Shown here piece after piece: positions 13,808-13,808 of a stretch of DNA of 13,808 bases (position 1 is the stretch's first letter; every line of letters starts with the position of its first letter). The stretch lies in the NCBI GenBank assembly GCA_900556395.1, contig USOQ01000065.1, forward strand, positions 1 to 13,808. Reading direction: 5' to 3'. A program made the translations under genes and the position numbers. Below the pieces are notes generated by a model. That model was not told where the DNA came from. It searched no databases and saw only the letters and a list, made by a program, of their open reading frames with translations. The stretch is from Candidatus Segatella caccae. Its GTDB lineage: Bacteria > Bacteroidota > Bacteroidia > Bacteroidales > Bacteroidaceae.

Positions 13808-13808
13808 T

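Overview
The window looks like a chromosomal segment of a Bacteroidota bacterium, most likely Prevotella or a close relative. The evidence is a moderate-to-low GC content, leaders without clear Shine-Dalgarno sequences, promoters of the Bacteroidota form TTG-N19/20-TAnnTTTG, a lipoprotein with an acidic patch just after its lipobox cysteine, and protein families typical of anaerobic gut or oral Bacteroidota (NrdD/NrdG, peptidase M64, LrgAB). The genus is an inference from style and gene content, not a database match.

Layout. Bases 1-447 hold no gene I can support. They contain a leftward promoter for a gene beyond the left edge, a small GC-rich cluster of inverted repeats, and a 22-bp tandem repeat ending in a perfect 13-bp hairpin. 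A small leftward membrane-anchored protein (448-732) is divergent from a rightward pair: a DASS/SLC13-type anion symporter (969-2438) and a type II pantothenate kinase (2468-3301), closed by a strong terminator at 3372-3421. Next is the class III ribonucleotide reductase operon nrdD-nrdG (3602-6385), preceded by a 300-base region rich in a repeated motif. A short FolK-like gene lies convergent to nrdG (6382-6789). From 6877 rightward come a secreted LysM glucosaminidase, a secreted M64 metallopeptidase separated from it by a hexanucleotide microsatellite, and cytidine deaminase.

From 9633 to 13550 everything is leftward. In transcription order there is a cytidylate-kinase-like protein, lrgA, lrgB, a beta-helix-type lipoprotein predicted to be surface exposed, and a periplasmic TPR protein that starts at TTG. 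Gaps are 33, -4, 49 and 9 nt, so they may form one operon. At the right edge two identical tRNA-Pro(UGG) genes lie in tandem, followed in their direction by a strong terminator.

Functionally the segment mixes nucleotide metabolism (NrdDG, Cdd, perhaps the cytidylate-kinase-like protein), cofactor synthesis (CoaW, FolK-like) and envelope functions (glucosaminidase, M64 peptidase, LrgAB, lipoprotein, TPR protein). I see no phage, transposase, CRISPR array or classical defence system. The most interesting signals are regulatory or architectural: the motif family upstream of nrdD, the 22-bp repeats, the AATAAG tract, a possibly leaderless secreted-enzyme gene, and convergent gene pairs that overlap at their ends.
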